Positions 21,505-47,346 of a stretch of DNA of 64,000 nt are shown here, piece after piece. This stretch comes from Channallabes apus. Lineage: Eukaryota; Chordata; Actinopteri; Siluriformes; Clariidae. Within the stretch, counting starts at the first letter, position 1, and every line of letters begins with the position of its first letter. The position numbers and the translations under genes were made by a program. The DNA is taken from positions 11,567,501 through 11,631,500 of the forward strand of contig CM060112.1 of the NCBI GenBank assembly GCA_030522415.1. The letters are read 5' to 3'. The notes beneath the pieces are model-generated. The model was not told the origin of the DNA and did no database searches. It was given only the letters and a program-made list of their open reading frames with translations.

Positions 21505-24500
21505 ATGGCGAACAGAACAGTTAAAGATGCGAACAGTATACACGGAACCAATCCGCAATATCTGGTGGAGAAAATCATCCGGACGCGAATCTACGAGTCG
21601 AAATACTGGAAAGAGGAATGTTTCGGCCTTACAGGTGTGTGATCAAGAGGCTAGGCTAATGCTAGCAGCTAGAGAGCAGGACAGGGCGAGTGATGAGGCA
21701 TTACTACAGGTTTTAGAGGATTATAATGACTGTCTGGTTACATTTAGAGTAGTTTTTAAATATAAATATATTTAGTTTTATATATTTAATGAGTCAAATC
21801 GAAAAGTCTCTGTAAATAAACCCAGGAGATATGAAAAGTATGAAGACATGAGGAGTATCTTAAACAGTTTGTTGTTGTTTTGTGTCACAAGATAAAAAAT
21901 TTATTTTTGAGCTAAAGTAAAGGCTGAAAAACAGAATAATGTTACCCAAAAAGTGTTTAGTATTTAAAATATCAAGTATCTATAAACCTTTTCACTGACT
22001 TCTATCATGCAAGTGGTGTTCAAGTCAAACCGGGACTTTTGATTTAGCAGAATAAGAGTTAGGAGAGTAGGAACTTCCTTTATTTTTTATAATTTTTTTA
22101 AATATCTAATTTCCTGCTACTCTAATGTGCTCACCCCATTGGTTCACTAGTGCTTTGATGCCTTCATGTATGAAACACTGGCCTTCCAGGAACTCCTGTA
22201 CAAACCCCTGGAGCGAGATCGGGACTGTAGGGGGGATGTGCTGAGTTCCTGTAATGTGCGACTGGTGTTGGTGAATGATTGATTGTACAATTCACACAGA
22301 CAGATGTTGGTGTGTCTCTCAAGTCGGTGACGTTGATTTTCAAGCATCGGACTTGAACATTCACAGGAAGGACCGCAGTGAGCTCGGGGCCACCTCGGCC
22401 GGACTCGTCATTCACGGACGTACAGTTTAAATGTTTTACTGCGGCTAAGAGTCTTGTCACCGTACTGTGTTTGAAGTCCTCTGTAGATGTTAATCGCCTT
22501 CATTCACCAGAAATTTCATCACAAGTTACCTGTTTGACTTGAACATCCTTTATATCGTTTACTTCATTCTCAATCTAATTTCTTGTTGTTCAGTAAGTGT
22601 ATCCGTTACTTTACAAAATACATCCAGTGATGTAATACCGCTGATGTCAGAATGTGTTTCTACCCCTATTTATGCAAAGCTAATGGTAACTTTTGCCCCT
22701 TAATCTGTACATCTAGTTTCCTGATTAACTGTTTAACACTTTTTTTAATTAATTATTTTTTTACCTCTTTTTCTTTCTTTTATGTAATCTTCTCCTTTTG
22801 TCCGTGTGAAGCCGAGTTGGTTGTGGACAAAGCGATGGAGCTGAAGTACATCGGCGGCGTGTACGGAGGCAACATCAAACCCACGCCGTTCCTGTGTCTC
22901 ACCCTGAAGATGCTCCAGATTCAGCCGGAAAAAGACATCATTGTGGAGTTCATCAAGAATGAAGACTTCAAGTATGGAGACGGGTTTTATTCAGTCACGT
23001 CGAATGGATGCAGCGCTACCAAAAATATTACATTTACGTGCATGTACTGAAGGAGTTTTCAATTCCCATAAACACACATCGTGTTAAACACTATGGATTA
23101 AGAATTGGATGTTACTCAGGCGAGCGAATACTTTTGGCAGTATAATGAATGTATTTATATATTATTATTTGTATTTATTTGCCTACATTAATTTGTAAAA
23201 GAAACGAGTAAAAACAAAAGAGGGGGTTGTGAGTTTCTCTCAAGGTCTTCTCTTCATTGCTAAATCAAGTGAGGCCACATTTTTTGAAGTTGATTTTGTG
23301 AAGCTGAATGAGCTGAAATGCAGACACGACATTTGACTCAGTTGATTTATTTTTGCTTTGTGTCCAGGTACGTGCGCTTGCTTGGAGCCATGTACATGCG
23401 CCTGACGGGGACCTCAGTCGACTGCTATAAGTATCTGGAACCCTTGTACAATGACTACAGGAAGATTAAAGGCCAGAACAGAAACGGAGGTGAGTGCTGA
23501 ACTGGGGAGGACTCATCACAGGTCCATTCGCTAGGACAACAAGCAGTAGTGTGTGGTCCAGTCCCATAGGGAAACCTGTGTGACTAGGTTTAAATATTGG
23601 TAGCTAACTTAACATAATAAAGTTGTTTAGGTCTATTCAGAATTAAGTGCACATGGGATAATTTCAGATTTTGTAGGTTCTCATCTGGGATTTTATATCC
23701 CAGAATTCTTGTCCTCTGCAAAAATTACAGGTCAAGTCACCTAATATTTTTACCCAAAGGCAGCACTTGTCTGATCTGTTTAGTGTCAGCCGGTATTATG
23801 CAGATATCACTTCATATCGTAACATAGATCGTTCATGAGTATCATCTTATTTCTGGTTGCTGAAGGGGGGCCAGGGGTAGCTCAGTGGTTAAGGCATTGG
23901 ACTACGGTTCGGAAGATCCCAGGTTCAAAAATCCCACAACCACCAAGTTGCCACTGTTGGGCCCTTGAGCAAGGCCCTTAACCCTAAATTGCTCAGATGT
24001 GTAATGAGATAAAAATGTAAGTCGCTCTGGATAAGAGCGTCTGCCAAATGCCTAAATGTAAATGTAAAAAAAAAATCTAGAAGCTGCAAGCCGGCTGATC
24101 CGGATGTGTGTCTAATGGGCAACTATGAATAATTATCCATACCCGCACATGATCAGCTTGGTCATAGCACTTGGGCTTGTGATTTGTCTATCCTGACGTA
24201 AATAAAAACATCCACTATATAAACATGAAGATGGAGTTTCTGAACCTGTGTTTCCTCAGAGTTCGAAATAATGCACGTCGACGAGTTCATAGACGAGCTG
24301 CTTCATGCCGAGCGCGTGTGTGACATCATCCTCCCAAGGCTACAGGTCTGTCGTCCAAATCTCTAGTCGAGTTCAGGATTCCATGTTAATTCAAGCATGA
24401 GTCTGAAGTAACCGATGTGACATTTGTAGAAGAGGCAGGTTCTGGAGGAGGCCGAGCTGCTCGATACACGGATCAGTGCCCTGGAAGAAGATCTGGATGA

Positions 24501-25093
24501 GGTGGAGTCCAGTGAAGAAGAAGAGGAAGAGGAGGAAAAGGTAGCAAGCCGAGTTGCCTGGCTAATACATTTACGATACGTTTTTCTTAAAATAGACTTT
24601 CTGCTTCGGCATAAGAGTGTTGTTGAAATGCTGACTTCAAGAAATGGGGATTTTTGTGCATAAAAATGAAGAACTAAATCAACCATGTAAAAAAAAGTGT
24701 ATTAAAAATAATTGGTATTATATAGTTATTTACGAAAAGGTATTTTCAAATGTATTGGAAATTGATTATGATCACATCATAATATTGTTTTTGTTTCTAC
24801 AAATGCAAAGTATGTATATGTGGCTTCCAAAGCTCAGCTTCCTTCTCTCTGTTGATCGTTTATAGCCGGAGAGAGTGCAGGCGCCAGAGCCACATAGACG
24901 GAGTTATCGAGATTTGGACAGACCTCGGAGATCTCCATCTCCTCGCTACAGACGAAGTCGCTCGCCCAGAAGGTCAGGCGTCTGACATATAGGATGTAAT
25001 AAACTATATAGTGAAAAAGTTCGAGGTGTTTTGATAAAGTTTTATGAGTATTCTTGTATAAATGTCAGTTGTGTACTTTCTCACACGGAGAAC

Positions 25094-25153
<60 letters not shown>

Positions 25154-26743
25154 CTTTAAGATATTTTGTCTCTAGCTTGTTTGAAGTAGATAAGTGCAAT
25201 TTATTTTTATTTTGTGTGTGTTGAATACTGACCTACCCAGACAGTGGCAGAACTAAGTTTAATGAATGAAATGGTCTGCCAATATGACATTTTCTATTCT
25301 GCAGCAGATTGAGAGCAACCTGTATGTATCTACTGAGTATTACTAAACATCCTGTTTAATTTATAACTCTTTTTTTTTTTTTCCTTCCTTTTATCATTCA
25401 CAGACGAAGCAGATCACCAAAGAGACGAAGGTACGCGTTTGCAGAAACCCTTGTTTTTATACAACAGTTCTTGCCATTCTTTATAAATGCTAAAAGGATA
25501 TGAGTGAGTCATGGAGTACCAGTACCGTGTTATAAACCTGACTCTGATTTTTATATATATCAAAAAAGTAAAAAAAAAAATTATACACACTTCAGGAAAA
25601 GAAACTTGTACAAATATTTTTTTGCTATACGTGTGTATATGATGATAATATTATATTAATATAAGATGCATCATAATATTTGGCCACACCTTGGCCAGGA
25701 TCGGCATTCGTGGATATACAAACTTCTTTAAAACGTCTGCACAATTCTGCCTCTACACACAACGTTTATCACAGTCCCAGTTTGACTTCAATGCTGCTCA
25801 TAAGCATCAGAGCTGTCATTAATGCTGCTATGGCGTTTTTTTTATATATATAATTTTTTATATAATTTTTTATTTATTTAAAGACTATGAATCTTTGCTT
25901 TGTTCATGGAAGTGCAAAACAAAAATCCTAACAGATATTTCTTCCATACTGTAATGCAACAAACAAGTGACATTCATAACTAATATATCAGATGATCAAA
26001 GTCAGATGATTAAAGCACGTAAGTTGTGATTGATTGAGTGATGACTTTATTATAGTAAAATGCGGTCTGAAAAAAAAAAAATCCTTACAGTACACAGGCG
26101 TAGGAATAAGTCCTCGTGTCAAGGAGAGACTTGGACGTGATTAGCGCTGAACTGTTTGCCTTCCCTTGTAGTCCGTCTCCCAGACGTGAGCGAGAACGTG
26201 ATCGGCACCGCAGCAAGAGTCCACGCAGACACCGCAGCAGATCCAGAGACAGGAGGCACCGCTCCAAATCTCCAGGTATGCTAAATCTAATCCCTACAGT
26301 CTACTCAGACTCACTCCTCTCTTAGAGAACTGTGTGTCTGACATTGAATTTCTCTAGTGTGTAAATAGAAAATCCTATTTATTGTGACTGACGTTTTTAC
26401 ACCATCGTCCTACATCATTTCAATTATTTATTGGATTCATGAACTTAAAAGTCTGAGATTTTATTGTGGTTAATTTGGAATTTAAATCAATAATTTGTCC
26501 CCCTTTTTTTTTCGGCGTACTGCAGGTCATCACAGAAGCCACAGGCATCGCAGTCACTCAAAGTCACCAGAGAGGTGACTGTAATGTGCACTATTACACA
26601 TTGTTTCAGCATTTCTTCAACGTACATCGCTGTGGTAAAGATCATTTCAGATTGTGAGCTTCTGTGTACACATTTGTAATTTTTTGTTTTTCTCTTTTCT
26701 GTGCAGTCGCTCGAAGAAGAGTCACAAGTCAAAGAGGAAATGA
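21505..26743 (+). CDS. prpf38a: Pre-mRNA splicing factor 38A
   Basis: Component of the spliceosomal B complex, needed for activation before catalysis; nuclear. Ten exons join in phase: 21505-21634, 22812-22971, 23368-23489, 24260-24345, 24430-24540, 24866-24972, 25404-25430, 26172-26275, 26526-26574 and 26707-26743. The product is 310 aa (human 312). The N-terminal PRP38 domain starts MANRTVKDANSIHGTNPQYL and includes GGVYGGNIKPTPFLCLTLKM and YKYLEPLYNDYRKIK. An acidic coiled segment follows (LEEDLDEVESSEEEEEEEEK), then an Arg/Ser-rich tail (RRSRSPKRRS, RRHRSRSRDRRHRSKSP). Exon 2 uses a GTATGG donor and exon 7 is only 27 nt. The gene diverges from orc1. Confidence 0.96.
22017..22544 (-). mobile_element. 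mariner-family internally deleted copy
   Basis: The ends are gttcaagtcaaaccgggact at 22018 and the near complement cctgtttgacttgaac at 22529-22544. The minus strand carries scraps of mariner transposase (TRLLAAVKHLN; HPPYSPDLAPG, the third catalytic region). It lies in prpf38a intron 1. Inactive. Confidence 0.8.
23868..24070 (+). repeat. tRNA-derived SINE, family A (near full length)
   Basis: Head ggtagctcagtggttaaggc, B-box-like ggttcaaa, body gttgccactgttgggccctt, and tail gctctggataagagcgtctg followed by a TAAATG repeat. The 20098 copy lacks this tail; the 30903 copy is reversed. In prpf38a intron 3. Confidence 0.8.
25097..25152. repeat. (GT)n microsatellite
   Basis: About 28 uninterrupted GT units in prpf38a intron 6. 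Confidence 0.95.
25685..25800 (-). mobile_element. mariner-family scrap
   Basis: The text ggcattcgtggatatacaa...ctgcacaattctgc and the terminal-repeat-like cccagtttgacttcaa match internal and end portions of the other mariner copies. Only a short decayed segment remains, in prpf38a intron 7. Confidence 0.45.
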
Positions 26744-26872
26744 GTGTCCTGGGAGATGAACTGTTATTCTGTTCAGATGTACCCTTTTTTTTTTATTTTT
26801 TTTATAAAATTCATTTATAATATTGCTTCTGTCAAATGTAAAAATTCATCTCGTGAATTTTCTCAGTAGCTC

Positions 26873-26878
26873 ATTAAA
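26873..26878 (+). terminator. Possible prpf38a polyadenylation signal (ATTAAA)
   Basis: ATTAAA 130 bases after the prpf38a stop, with a T-rich downstream stretch. Confidence 0.45.
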
Positions 26879-27949
26879 TCCACAATTGTTTTTAATTCTC
26901 TCTGACCTTTTGCTTTATTCAGGTTTTTTTTTTTCTGCAACTTTTAAACAGTTGAATTCTGTTCCAACGGTCCAGCTTTTATAAGTTTTGTCTATCATGT
27001 TGTCCATAGTTACATTAAAGTAGCACATATGGTGTTTTACAAGTTATGAAAGTATGTTAAATTAAAATTGAAAAAAAAATTGTAACTTACCTTTGACTTA
27101 TATCATTTCTTTGCCGATAGTGTATACAAAAGATATTTCTTGTTTTGTCTGGTCAGTCTCAGTTCATTTAATATACGATGGCAGCCAAAATCACTAGACC
27201 GCTTGTATGACTGTGCAATCAGATTGGATGAGAAGCTTTTCACAAATGTCACCAGCTCCACCAGTTGCAGTTATTTAGTTCCACTAGTCGTAGGAGGATG
27301 TGTTTGGTGAAGCAAAATAATTGGTTAAATAAACCCAAGGAATTCTCAAGTGAATTACAAACTTCTGTGGCAAATTTCTGTACATGATCTTCAGGAAGCA
27401 ATTAAGCAGACATGAACAAGTGCCTCCAGAATACTGCGGATAACGTTTTGACTCTACAGTTGTATCCATCAGGTTTGAAAGAATAAAGGATGTCATACTA
27501 TATATTGGTTTGTTGTAGAGCAGTTTAATTGCATAAAATAGCATTGGTAAAGCAAAGAAAAATGTCTTTTAAATATTGATTTTCATTGTTGTCTCAATAC
27601 TTTTGGTCACCATTGTACATTCTTTCAATATTTAGGGCTGCAAGAACATTACAAAAAAGTTTGGAGGGTTGCAATGAGGTACAATAATTAATCATGCTAT
27701 TGGAAGCAGGTGATGTCAAGATGTGATTGTAATCGTAAAGCAGCATAAAGGAATGTTGTCGTTTATAAGTAAAGGTGAGCTTAGTAGTCCCAATGCATGA
27801 AAACATTATGGATTACTTCTCAAAGACAAATCCTTATGTTAGCTATTGACTTCTCTGAGCATGGAAGCATCTAAAACGGACCATGATTTAGTGAAAAGTG
27901 TACTATGTCCCACAAATCAATATGTTTTCCAAGAAATGGATGTTATATG

Positions 27950-28250
27950 CTCCTGACCTAAGGTGAAAAAGAACCATCCTAACTGTTAGCAGCAAGAATT
28001 CTAGATATCAGTCTGTATTAGGTTATGGGATTATGTCAGTGCATTTTGAACTTCTTGCAATCTGCACTGTGATGGCACTATTAATGACAAAATCTATGTA
28101 GAGATTCAACACATCTTTTTCAGGGACACCCGTGCATATTTTAAGAAGACGATGCAAAACCATATTCTGCACAAAAAGAGGATGTGGGTGTTGGCCTGCC
28201 CATCCTCAAAACCCAAAGGATTCACCATTAACATCTCGCTGCCAGACACC
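27950..28250 (+). mobile_element. Tc1-like transposase fragment
   Basis: Decayed + strand text at 28123-28180 translates to a degenerate GHPCIFxxDDAKPYSA block. It corresponds to the second catalytic Asp region (usual FQQDNAKPH) of a Tc1-like transposase. An upstream segment near 28068-28110 resembles the preceding part of the same family. No ends were found. Confidence 0.45.
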
Positions 28251-28539
28251 ACAGTATTCATTCAGGGGTTCCATTGGCCACACCCCGAGGGGGATCCCAA
28301 AACTTAACGTTTTAAAGTTATAGCCGATTGGTATGAAGTCAAACTTTTTCCAAAAAAAATATCTGGTTAGAGGCCAAAATAAGAGTAATTCATTAAACAA
28401 ATTAAATTCTGTTTCATCACTGCACACCAATCTCAACTCTTGACAAGTACTTGATAAAGTAATTACTTGAGATAAAATTTTAAACTGTATTGATAAATAT
28501 GCAAGATGTTATTACTATTACTGTATGCTATTTTTGAGC

Positions 28540-28972
28540 AGTGGTAAAGTGCTCGCCCTATCATCCAGAGATCGCTGGTTCGAACCCCTGGTGATACTGT
28601 TTTCCTCTCACAGCCGGAGGCACAGAGAGGGCTGATTGGCCGAGCTCTCTCAGGGGGGGAGGGATGAGAAATACTGACGCTCCCACATTAATCACGGCTC
28701 TACAGCCAATCAGGGGCGTCTGTGAGCTCGCGCACGCGGAAGGAGCGGCTAGCGCTTTCCTCCGAGTGTGTTACTCCGCCCCTAATGGTGCGTGAGCAAG
28801 CAGTTCGAAAAGATGCGGTCGGCTGACATCACGCGGTTCGGAGGAAACAGGTGATAGTCTTCGACCTCCCGACTGAGTGGTAGTGGTAGCCTTAATGTGG
28901 GAGCCCCCTAGTGACGGGGAGGAATTGGCCGCGACTAAATTGGGGAGAAAATTGGGGTGGGGAATTTTTTTT
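28540..28972 (+). repeat. tRNA-derived SINE, family B
   Basis: Head gagcagtggtaaagtgctcg ... tggttcgaacccc with A- and B-box similarity, then body blocks attaatcacggctctacagc and aaaagatgcggtcggctgac. The end is ggggaggaattggccgcgac and an A/T-rich tail. It matches 47822 (+) and 7120 (-). Confidence 0.75.
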
Positions 28973-29059
28973 TTTAAGTTTTCTTTAAGAAGTATATGTA
29001 AGGGTTTTTATCTGTAGAGATTTTATAAATATGTACAAATATCACTTAATTCCAGTGTC

Positions 29060-29141
29060 TATAACACTTTATCCTGTATAAAAGGTCGTGAGCCTGGGGG
29101 GCCGGGGCACACCCATGGATGGGGTGGCAGTTCTTCACAGG

Positions 29142-29173
<32 letters not shown>

Positions 29174-29262
29174 TACTATCAGCAAGCACGGGGAGAATAT
29201 TTAAACTCTCATCACACAGACCTGAGACGGAACTCGAACCTGACCCTGGGGGTCGAAAGCGA
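29060..29262 (-). repeat. tRNA-derived SINE, family C (degraded)
   Basis: On the minus strand it shows the ctccccgtgcttgctga body and the gtgtgtgtgtgtatgtgccc region, with an AC microsatellite at 29148-29173. The middle (the gtttcctcccacagtcc part) is missing, so the copy is deleted. Confidence 0.5.
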
Positions 29263-30413
29263 CTTTTTTTTAACGACCAGATTTTTACTTCTTTTATGTT
29301 ATTTTCTTAAAAATAAGTTTTCTATGACACAGTATTAGTTCCCCATTGGATAGTTTTTTAATTAATGAAATGTTTAAAAGAGTCAAAAATAAGCTGATAA
29401 CACTGTGTACTGACTACAAGAAGAATCTGTGGAGATTTATTTATTTTTATTTGTATTTTTTTTTTTTTTACAGATATGTACAAACATGACTCTATTCAAG
29501 AATGATGATGATAATAAAGCTAATGTCAAGAAAACTATTTCACTTATGAAGGATGTGGTGACATAAAGGTGTAATATATAAAGTGATATTTTTAACGGAG
29601 TCTAGTGTATATCGTTGAAACACGAAGGCTTTTATTATGAAAACACGGACACACGGGGGCCGCCATTGCAGCATCAATAACACTTGTGTGTGTTCAGTCT
29701 CGCACGTCCAGCGTTTAGCTTCATAAAGTGTAATATAAAGGATTCCGAGTGAACATGGGTGACACATAACCTGCAGAAACGGTAAAGCATTTCAGTGTAA
29801 CATGCTCAGTTACAGGTACTGTTTCATTCGCCTGTGCTTTCTTGCTAACAGCTAGAACAGTTAGCTACACAGTTTGTGCTGAAATTCTTTGTGTTTGTGA
29901 TATAAAATGATAAAAGTGGTTCAGTCCTGTGTAGCTCTGCAGTCATGTCTGTTTTACACTTTACACTGCAGGAGATGAGGAGAGACTTCAGTGAGACACA
30001 GACACACAGTTATTCACTGGAGTTATGACTTAATAACCCTGAGCTGCTGCATTCTGCATTCTGATTGGTCAGGAGGGTTTTTTTTTTTGGTCTCATCACT
30101 CACTAACCCTTTTAACTGGAGAGTATAAAATCTATTTTTAAACATCTGTTGTTAAAATCCAGTTGCCTTTTATGCCATGTAGCATATATCTGTGCTTATT
30201 ATTTATTTATTTATTTATTTATTTTTCAAAATCACATTTGTATCCATTTGGCAACATCGATACATGTTTGTGGATCTGATTTATCACTGCTGTAAGTGAT
30301 AAATGCTGCATCACTGCCTAAGTAATAGGGATGGGAATCATGAGTCACCTTTCAATACGATATTGTCGCAGTACCCAGGAGCCGATTCTATTAAAACTGC
30401 GATCCTGTAAGCA

Positions 30414-30846
30414 CAGTGGTACCTCGGCATATGAACGCCTCACCTTAAGAGTTTTTGCCTTAACAACTGAAATTATGCAAGGAATTTGCCCCGGTGTACC
30501 AAGCATTTTCAGCATACAAGCGAACAAACCGAGTGTAAGGGTTTCTTGACTTTTGGTAGAACCCCTTTTTTTCTACTCAGTGCTCAGCCTGTATTTTGCT
30601 TGTCCCGCCTGGTACCAGGGAACCCCTCGATGAAACACACAAGTCAGTGCTCAGTGAGATGTTTAAAGTTTATTGTGGGAGACAGGAGTATATACTGTAT
30701 ATGCACACACACACAATGAATCGAAAAGGCGGGCGCAAGAACAGAAACTTGGGAGTAGTTCTGCATTTACAAGCGTTCAACAGTTTCACGACCCTTAAGA
30801 ACTCATTTTCGGAACGGATTAATTTTGTTGGCCAAGGTACCATTGT
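30414..30846. mobile_element. pogo-like (Tigger-type) MITE
   Basis: The ends are cagtggtacctcggcatatg and the complement of caatggtaccttggccaac. The interior mirrors itself partly (aacgcctcaccttaagag versus cttaagaactcattttcgg). There is no transposase. The style resembles the element at 39189. A TA duplication is clear only on the right. Confidence 0.6.
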
Positions 30847-30902
30847 AATGCGATTTTATAAATATCCAGTTTCAATATAAAGTTTTTCCCCTTGATTGTA
30901 TT

Positions 30903-31095
30903 ACATTACATTTAGGCAGTTGGCAGACACTCTTATCCAGAGCGACTTACATTCTTATCTCATTACACATCTGAGCAGTTGTGGGTTCAGGGTCTTGCTC
31001 AAGGGCCCAACAGTGGCAACTTGGTGGTTGTGGGGTTTGAACCTGGGATCTTCCGAACCATAGTCCAATGCCTTAACCACTGAGCTACTTCTGGT
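30903..31095 (-). repeat. tRNA-derived SINE, family A
   Basis: Reverse copy. The tail, at low coordinates, reads ggcagacactcttatccaga, and the head, at high coordinates, ends caatgccttaaccactgagct. Same blocks as 23868. Confidence 0.8.
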
Positions 31096-31764
31096 GTTAC
31101 AATTTCAAACCTTAAAAAAGGTTTAATGAGTAGACCGATCCTTACAACATTAATTTTCTCTTCTAAAAACGAAGTGAAGCAATACAAAATAACTTGTATA
31201 CAAGAGTTTAACATTTTACTGAAAAGCACATATCTCTGTTGTCCACTATAATGACTATTTCTTTTAGACAATTTCTAAAGCCAACAGTTAAGTCATACCA
31301 TTAATAATTAAGAGTGTACCACCTGTAGAATCATAGGGAAACGGCAACGTTTTACCTCCTTAAATGCCACCAAAGTGGCAAAGTTCAAGTTCGATAGTGA
31401 GTGTGTGGATCAAGTGGCTGCAGGCATGCAGGTGCGCAAGGCCTCCGACCAAATTTTTGACTAATTAGTCCTCATAATGTTTTGTGATAAGCGTGTGTTT
31501 TTCTAAACTAATTCGCTAACGTAGTTCGGACAAAAAGGGATCGGAGGCTTTTAACACGTCCAAACAAACGTGTTTCTGTTGCATCACTCAGAAGCTTCTG
31601 CACTCGGAACAGGATCTGCTATTTGTTTGTTATTGGAAAGTGATCTCCTGGTCCCTGGTGTTTCCCATCCCTAATGACCACCAATTCCTTCAAAAATAAA
31701 ATTTCATTAATACTGGTCTCTTTTTGCCCTTGGTAGCAACAGTGGGCAGTGAGTTACAGGGATA

Positions 31765-45034
<13,270 letters not shown>

Positions 45035-45907
45035 AGCAGCAGGTCCTATTAAACAAAGGCTCCCACTTGCACTAGGGTCTGCGCTGAGAGAACCTTCTGC
45101 CTTCAGGCCACAGCGTAAGCCGCCGCAGCTGCTACAGCTTCTCTACTGGAGCATCCTCTGGTAAATGCTGCCTGTGTCGTATCGAAGCTGTTATGTGAGT
45201 GAGGGAAATGCAAATGGTGAGTAGAGTAGCTCTTCTGGAGCCTGGAATGAATTCTGCGTGTGTCCTGCCAACGTTGGGGAGAAAATGTCTTTTTTTTTTT
45301 TTTTTTTTTGGAAGAAGCATGTCATTAGATGAAATAAAAGGTGAAAAGGACAAGAAGGGACCTGATTTTTAAACACTACTGAATGCTTTTGGTTGTATTG
45401 TTTATCCATTTAACTTAAATCTATTTATTTTTTGCCACGATCGAGTCAGTTGAGGTTTTTTGGCAAGTAAGTGTGTTGTTTATCAGGCGTCATGTCTGAC
45501 ATAAGTCTGCGTAAATGTTAGAGAATGCTAATAGGGCTCAGCTGTCAATGGCTGACACAGGTGAGGTGACAGTGTTACAACGCCATACGTACATGCTAAT
45601 GACTTTGTGGTTTCGTGCCCTTTTTGGACGTCACAGTGATTTTCACACATCAAGTATGAACAGGAACTGTAAAGAACCCGACAAGTGCCATGATTTGGCC
45701 ACAGGCTTTCATGAAACATTCAAGCGATGTTACATCATCGTACATCATACGTACTCTTAACGACAAAGTCAACGAATGACCCCAAACTGGCAAAAGCAGA
45801 GTTTGTCATCACTGTCTGTTTAAATAAATGTTTTATATAGGGTTGTATCGGTTGTCATGAAACACAGGTGTAGGGTGGTCCTAGGAGATCTATGAACACC
45901 GCCTTCA

Positions 45908-45913
45908 AATAAA
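45908..45913 (+). terminator. Possible pomgnt1 polyadenylation signal (AATAAA)
   Basis: AATAAA about 870 bases after the pomgnt1 stop, followed by a GT/T-rich stretch (gtggtatgattttttt). A second AATAAA at 47165-47170 also has T-rich sequence after it and could give a longer 3' UTR. Confidence 0.45.
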
Positions 45914-46231
45914 GTGGTATGATTTTTTTTTTTTTCTTTTGGTTTGTAAAATCATTACGTTTAGCGCTGGCAGTATTTCGAAAGGAAAAACATTATAGTT
46001 ATATATTTTTGCAACAAAAAGATCATATTTTTGATTTCAGATAAAAAGGTGGTTGTGTGCTTTTTATTTATTAATCACCTGAGATTTATACATTATTGAG
46101 GTAATACATCATCGCTCGAGGTGGAGTTCATCAGTTCAATGCCTTCTCTTAGAAAACTGGAGAAATGGTCGGGCTTGGGATTGATATCGCAGCCGTAGGC
46201 ATTTTTACAGTCTGAAGTAAGTTCATGTACA

Positions 46232-46747
46232 CTACCAGTCAAAGGTTTGGACACACCTTCTAAATCCATGGTCTTTGCTGATTTTTTTTTCTACACTATA
46301 AAACAATGCTGAAGGCGTCCAAAATATGCAATAATCTCTTTTGAACAGTTGATATTAAGATGTATCTTCTACTTATACTCTGTAAATCCTCCATAACGGC
46401 TCTAATCTGAGGTGCTGTATTTTAATTGGTGATTTTTGAGGCTGGTGACTCTAAGTGAACTTCTCCTCTGCAGCAGAGGTACAGTAAGTTCTGGTCTTGC
46501 TTTCCTGGAAAGGTCAGTTTCATCATGGAGCTTGATGATAGATTTTGCAAATGCACTCGACAATATACTGTTCTTGCTAAAATTATTCAGAACAGCTGAC
46601 GTTCGTGTTTTAAAATAACAACTGACTGTTGTTGTGGTTACTTAATTACTTAATGCCATGTGTTTTATAGTTTGGAAAAAAAAAATCCAGTATTGTTCTA
46701 GAATGTAGAAAGTAAATCCAATCTTGTGTCCAAACGTTTGACTGGTT
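46232..46747. mobile_element. Tc1/mariner-type MITE (ccagtcaaa...ggacacac ends)
   Basis: Left end ctaccagtcaaaggtttgga cacacc; right end gtgtccaaacgtttgactggt. The ends are mutually inverted over about 20 bases. No transposase. A shorter related piece lies at 57804-57975 in tspan1 intron 1. Confidence 0.65.
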
Positions 46748-47346
46748 TCGGTATATATTGGTTGCTAGGAGACATTGAGATTGTGATGTATGCACAGTGA
46801 GGTTTTGTTATAGTTTTGACTCGTTCTGGATAACACTATACCCAAATAACACTGTTTCATATTTTTATCTGTCTTGTGTGATTTTTTATTTTTTTTATGT
46901 TCATTTTTAAGTGACTTGTACACTGTTTTCAAATCGTTTTATGACTGATATTTTTAAAACTATGAATTATAACGGTACAACTGGAAGTATTGAATTTATA
47001 GTCTGTTCAATCCCATATTAAGGAAAAAAAAATGTTTTCAAACATGACCTATTGGAAATCCATTTTGAGACACCACTACTCCTCAAGTCCTTTAAACATT
47101 TCTGGGTGGATTTTTCTATACTTCTGAATGTTGTTTTGTATTTTGCTGTTGATTCTTCTTTTTTAATAAAATGAAATGTTTTTGATTTTTTTTTTTAACA
47201 ATGTCTTCTTATTTATGAATATAATAAGACAGCTTGTGTGTGAGGTATGTTATATTAATTATGACATTATACTAATTATGATCATATTCACTCAAACATA
47301 TAGAATAAATAGACATTGAATGAACTTGGCGCCTTCAACAACTAAG

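Larger units (their letters stand above)
26744..31764. other. Spacer between prpf38a and pomgnt1
   Basis: No host gene was recognised in this 5 kb. It holds the prpf38a 3' UTR, Tc1-like debris, SINE copies of families B, C and A, and a pogo-like MITE. The stretch 27100-27900 has a Tc1-like end (tcaatacttttggtcaccat at 27595) but no readable transposase. 29270-30300 shows AT-rich sequence and a common fish repeat phrase near 30050-30070. The pomgnt1 5' UTR/promoter lies at the right end. Confidence 0.5.

Noticed and set aside
24363..24686. Ser-rich minus-strand open frame
   Set aside because: Antisense of the GAA/GAG-rich prpf38a exon 5.
27100..27900. Possible Tc1 element between a tgtatacaaaag start and the tcaatacttttggtcaccat end
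   Set aside because: Only one end is convincing and no transposase block could be read in between.
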